DNA from: Thalassospira lucentensis
Lineage (GTDB): Bacteria > Pseudomonadota > Alphaproteobacteria > Rhodospirillales > Thalassospiraceae
Length of the DNA: 64,000 nucleotides
Direction: 5' to 3'
Assembly: GCF_011806425.1 (NCBI RefSeq)
Contig: NZ_JAATOV010000003.1
Location: 434,001 to 498,000, forward strand
A program made the translations under genes and the position numbers. This document shows, one piece after another, positions 61,808-64,000 of the stretch (its first letter is position 1; every line of letters begins with the position of its first letter). Below the pieces are notes generated by a model. The model saw only the letters and a program-made list of their open reading frames with translations, searched no databases and was not told the origin of the DNA.

Positions 61808-63760
61808 ATGAGCGACTTGCTTTGGCAGCCCGCGAAAGACCGTATCGAAAATGCGAACGTCACCCGTTTTCGCCGTTGGGTGAATGACAAGCATGACCTG
61901 GACCTTGCGAGTTTTACCGCACTGTATGATTGGTCGGTCGATCACCTTGATGCGTTTTGGCCAGCGATTATTGATTTTGCCGAGCTGAAAGCAGAAAGCT
62001 GGGGCGAGCGTGTGCTGATTGACGGCGACAAAATGCCCGGCGCGCAGTTCTTTCCCGATGCCCGCCTGAACTTTGCCGAAAACCTTTTGGTGCGCGATGA
62101 TAACAGTGACGCGCTGGTGTTCTGGGGCGAAGACAAAGTTAAAAGCCGCATGTCATGGGCGGAGCTGAATATTGCGGTGTCGAAATTCTCGCAAGCGTTG
62201 CGGGCCGAAGGCGTTGTCAAAGGTGACCGTGTGTGTGGCTATATGCCCAACATGATGGAAACCGTTGTTGCGATGCTGGCATCCGCGACAATTGGCGCGA
62301 CATGGTCATCGGCCTCCCCCGACTTTGGGGTTCAAGGCGTGGTGGATCGGTTTGGCCAGATCGAACCGACCATTATGATCACGGTTGATGGATACCATTA
62401 TAATGGTAAGCAACATGACATTCGCGAAAAGGTCCGCGATGTTGTCGATCGCATCGACAGCCTGAAAAAGGTCGTGATCGTGCCCTATGCGTTTGACGGG
62501 GAAAACACCACCAACATCCGTGGCGGCGTGACCTATGACGATTTTATCGCCGGGTATCACGGAACAAAGATCCAGTTCGAACAGGTCGAATTTAATCATC
62601 CGCTTTATGTGATGTTTTCGTCGGGCACGACCGGCAAACCAAAATGCATCATCCACGGCACGGGCGGGACACTTTTAAAACAGGTGTCTGAGCATGTATT
62701 GCATTGCGACGTCGCGCCAGGGGATCGGGTGTTTTACTTCACCACATGCGGTTGGATGATGTGGAACTGGCTGATGGCCGGTTTGGCAGCAGGTGCGACC
62801 CTGTTGCTATATGACGGATCGCCGTTCTATCCGAGTGGCAATATCCTGTTTGATTATGCCGATGCGGAGCGCATGACCCTGTTTGGTACGTCTGCCAAAT
62901 ATATCGATGCACTGGCCAAGGCGGATCTTAAACCCCGCCAGACACATGACCTGTCGAGTGTGCGCGCAATGACATCAACCGGATCGCCCTTGGCGCCGGA
63001 AAGCTTTGATTACGTTTATCGCGACATTAAAGAAGACATTCATCTGGCATCGATTTCGGGCGGCACCGATATCTTGGGCTGTTTTGTTCTGGCCTGCCCG
63101 GTTTTGCCGGTCAAACGCGGGGTTATTCAAACCCGTGCCCTTGGCGTGGCGGTTGACGTATTTGATGATGACGGTAAGCCGGTGCGTAATGAAAAGGGCG
63201 AACTTGTCTGTACCAAGCCCTTCCCGTCCATGCCGATTGGCTTTTGGAATGACCCGGATGGGGCGCGCTATCACAGTGCCTATTTCGATAAGTTCGATAA
63301 CATCTGGTGCCACGGCGATTATGTCGAGCTGGATGATGAAGGCGGCATGGTGATTTACGGCCGATCCGATGCCACTTTGAACCCCGGTGGTGTGCGTATC
63401 GGCACGGCCGAGATTTATCGTCAGGTGGAATTGCTACCTGAAATTCAGGAATCGATTGTCATTGGCCAAGAATGGGATAACGACGTTCGGGTGATCCTGT
63501 TTGTTGTGCTGCGCGATAATTACACGTTGGATACAGATCTGATCGATAAAATCAAAAAGCAAATCCGCAGCAACTGCACCCCACGCCACGTTCCGGCGAA
63601 GGTGATTGCGGTTGCCGATATCCCCCGCACCAAATCAGGTAAGATCACCGAATTGGCGGTGCGCGATGTGGTCCATGGTCGACCGGTTAAAAACCAAGAG
63701 GCCCTTGCAAACCCAACGGCGCTGGAACTGTTTTCCAACCTTGATGACCTGAAAAGCTAA
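61808..63760 (+). CDS. aacS: acetoacetyl-CoA synthetase
   Basis: This 650-residue acyl-adenylate-forming ligase activates acetoacetate with ATP and CoA, linking ketone body or polyhydroxybutyrate breakdown to acetyl-CoA. The AMP-binding loop YVMFSSGTTGKPKCIIHG, the FYFTTCGWMMWNW segment, the GGTDILGCF adenine-site motif and the C-terminal PRTKSGKITELAVRD with the catalytic lysine identify the family. The ATG at 61808 has AAAGGA upstream; a longer frame from 61703 lacks support. Confidence 0.95.
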   Translation: MSDLLWQPAKDRIENANVTRFRRWVNDKHDLDLASFTALYDWSVDHLDAFWPAIIDFAELKAESWGERVLIDGDKMPGAQFFPDARLNFAENLLVRDDNSDALVFWGEDKVKSRMSWAELNIAVSKFSQALRAEGVVKGDRVCGYMPNMMETVVAMLASATIGATWSSASPDFGVQGVVDRFGQIEPTIMITVDGYHYNGKQHDIREKVRDVVDRIDSLKKVVIVPYAFDGENTTNIRGGVTYDDFIAGYHGTKIQFEQVEFNHPLYVMFSSGTTGKPKCIIHGTGGTLLKQVSEHVLHCDVAPGDRVFYFTTCGWMMWNWLMAGLAAGATLLLYDGSPFYPSGNILFDYADAERMTLFGTSAKYIDALAKADLKPRQTHDLSSVRAMTSTGSPLAPESFDYVYRDIKEDIHLASISGGTDILGCFVLACPVLPVKRGVIQTRALGVAVDVFDDDGKPVRNEKGELVCTKPFPSMPIGFWNDPDGARYHSAYFDKFDNIWCHGDYVELDDEGGMVIYGRSDATLNPGGVRIGTAEIYRQVELLPEIQESIVIGQEWDNDVRVILFVVLRDNYTLDTDLIDKIKKQIRSNCTPRHVPAKVIAVADIPRTKSGKITELAVRDVVHGRPVKNQEALANPTALELFSNLDDLKS

Positions 63761-63767
63761 GCCCTGC

Positions 63768-63799
63768 ACCCCCGCCTTAACCGGCGGGGGTTTATTTTT
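63768..63799 (+). terminator. intrinsic terminator after aacS
   Basis: ACCCCCGCC/GGCGGGGGT with a 6-base loop is followed by TTATTTTT. Confidence 0.9.
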
Positions 63800-63877
63800 G
63801 GCCAAGTCTGGTTTTACCTGCGCCGTGTCGTTTTGGCCCCCTATCCATGACAAGGCCCGCACCCGCCGTGCCGATTC

Positions 63878-63908
63878 TGCACTGCAACAGTGCATGGTTT
63901 TTAACCAT
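63878..63908. promoter_or_regulatory. two adjacent palindromes near the right edge
   Basis: TGCACTG-CAA-CAGTGCA (63878-63894) and ATGGTT-TTT-AACCAT (63894-63908) are both perfect. No gene is supported from 63800 to 64000; this probably is the promoter region of a gene beyond the window. Confidence 0.55.
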
Positions 63909-64000
63909 TGCCGTCATGTGTTCTTTTTTTGATCAACGTACGTATTGTTACGAAAAAAACTTCGTGCATTTCCGTATTTTATCGCACATTCAACCAAGAG

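Noticed and set aside
63908..64000. A partial gene starting near 63916 and running off the right edge
   Set aside because: The frame is open only for about 28 codons, is AT-rich and has no ribosome site; it looks like promoter DNA.

Overview
The window looks like a chromosome segment from an alphaproteobacterium. I infer Rhodospirillales, perhaps near Thalassospira, from gene content and moderate GC rather than from a database match. The strongest markers are a PopZ-type polar organiser next to valS, the alphaproteobacterial run serS-tatCBA-scpBA-nagZ-SPOR-argS, a NikKMLQO-type metal importer, and a Pat-like NDP-forming acyl-CoA synthetase/acetyltransferase fusion. Almost all of the DNA is housekeeping sequence in tight operons. 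I see no insertion sequence, prophage, integrase, CRISPR array or toxin-antitoxin pair.

Layout. Positions 1-12705 are one long leftward run: argS, a SPOR protein, nagZ, an M50 protease, scpA, scpB, an ABC ATPase, tatA, tatB, tatC, serS, surE, pcm and a LysM lipoprotein cut by the window edge. Rightward erpA and xthA follow. Next is an FMN-riboswitch-controlled ribB, a degenerate EAL-like protein, and the p-aminobenzoate operon pabB-pabA-pabC. Positions 19750-25811 hold valS, popZ, tolC, a rhodanese and a second Pcm-like methyltransferase, all leftward. An Aer-like chemoreceptor with a C-terminal PilZ domain comes next, then tRNA-Cys and two identical tRNA-Asn genes, a small unknown gene and the large Pat-like protein.

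The most distinctive part is 33036-42082. It holds a MerR regulator, a parallel beta-helix protein and a leftward metal operon under a cobalamin riboswitch: DUF4198/NikK, CbiM, CbiL/NikL, CbiQ, CbiO, then an NreB-like MFS exporter. That exporter has a histidine-rich tail and a roughly 255-residue insertion containing five tandem 36-residue repeats. An uptake system and a probable efflux pump for the same kind of metal thus appear to share one B12-sensing leader.

From 42083 to the end there are scattered single genes and short operons: DUF924, ybiB, yaaA, a parvulin, DUF1491, an M23 domain protein, DUF599, two transporters, thrS with a structured leader, envelope proteins (TPR, SPOR lipoprotein), msrA, an IclR regulator, a membrane protein with an internal duplication, a soluble chemoreceptor with inverted domain order, a TauE/SafE permease, moaB and aacS. 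A perfect 17-bp GntR-type operator lies upstream of aacS.

Several intergenic regions hold well-formed palindromes or alternative hairpins that the genes do not explain. Starts were chosen from ribosome-binding sites, start/stop overlaps and family lengths, and several differ from the longest open frame.
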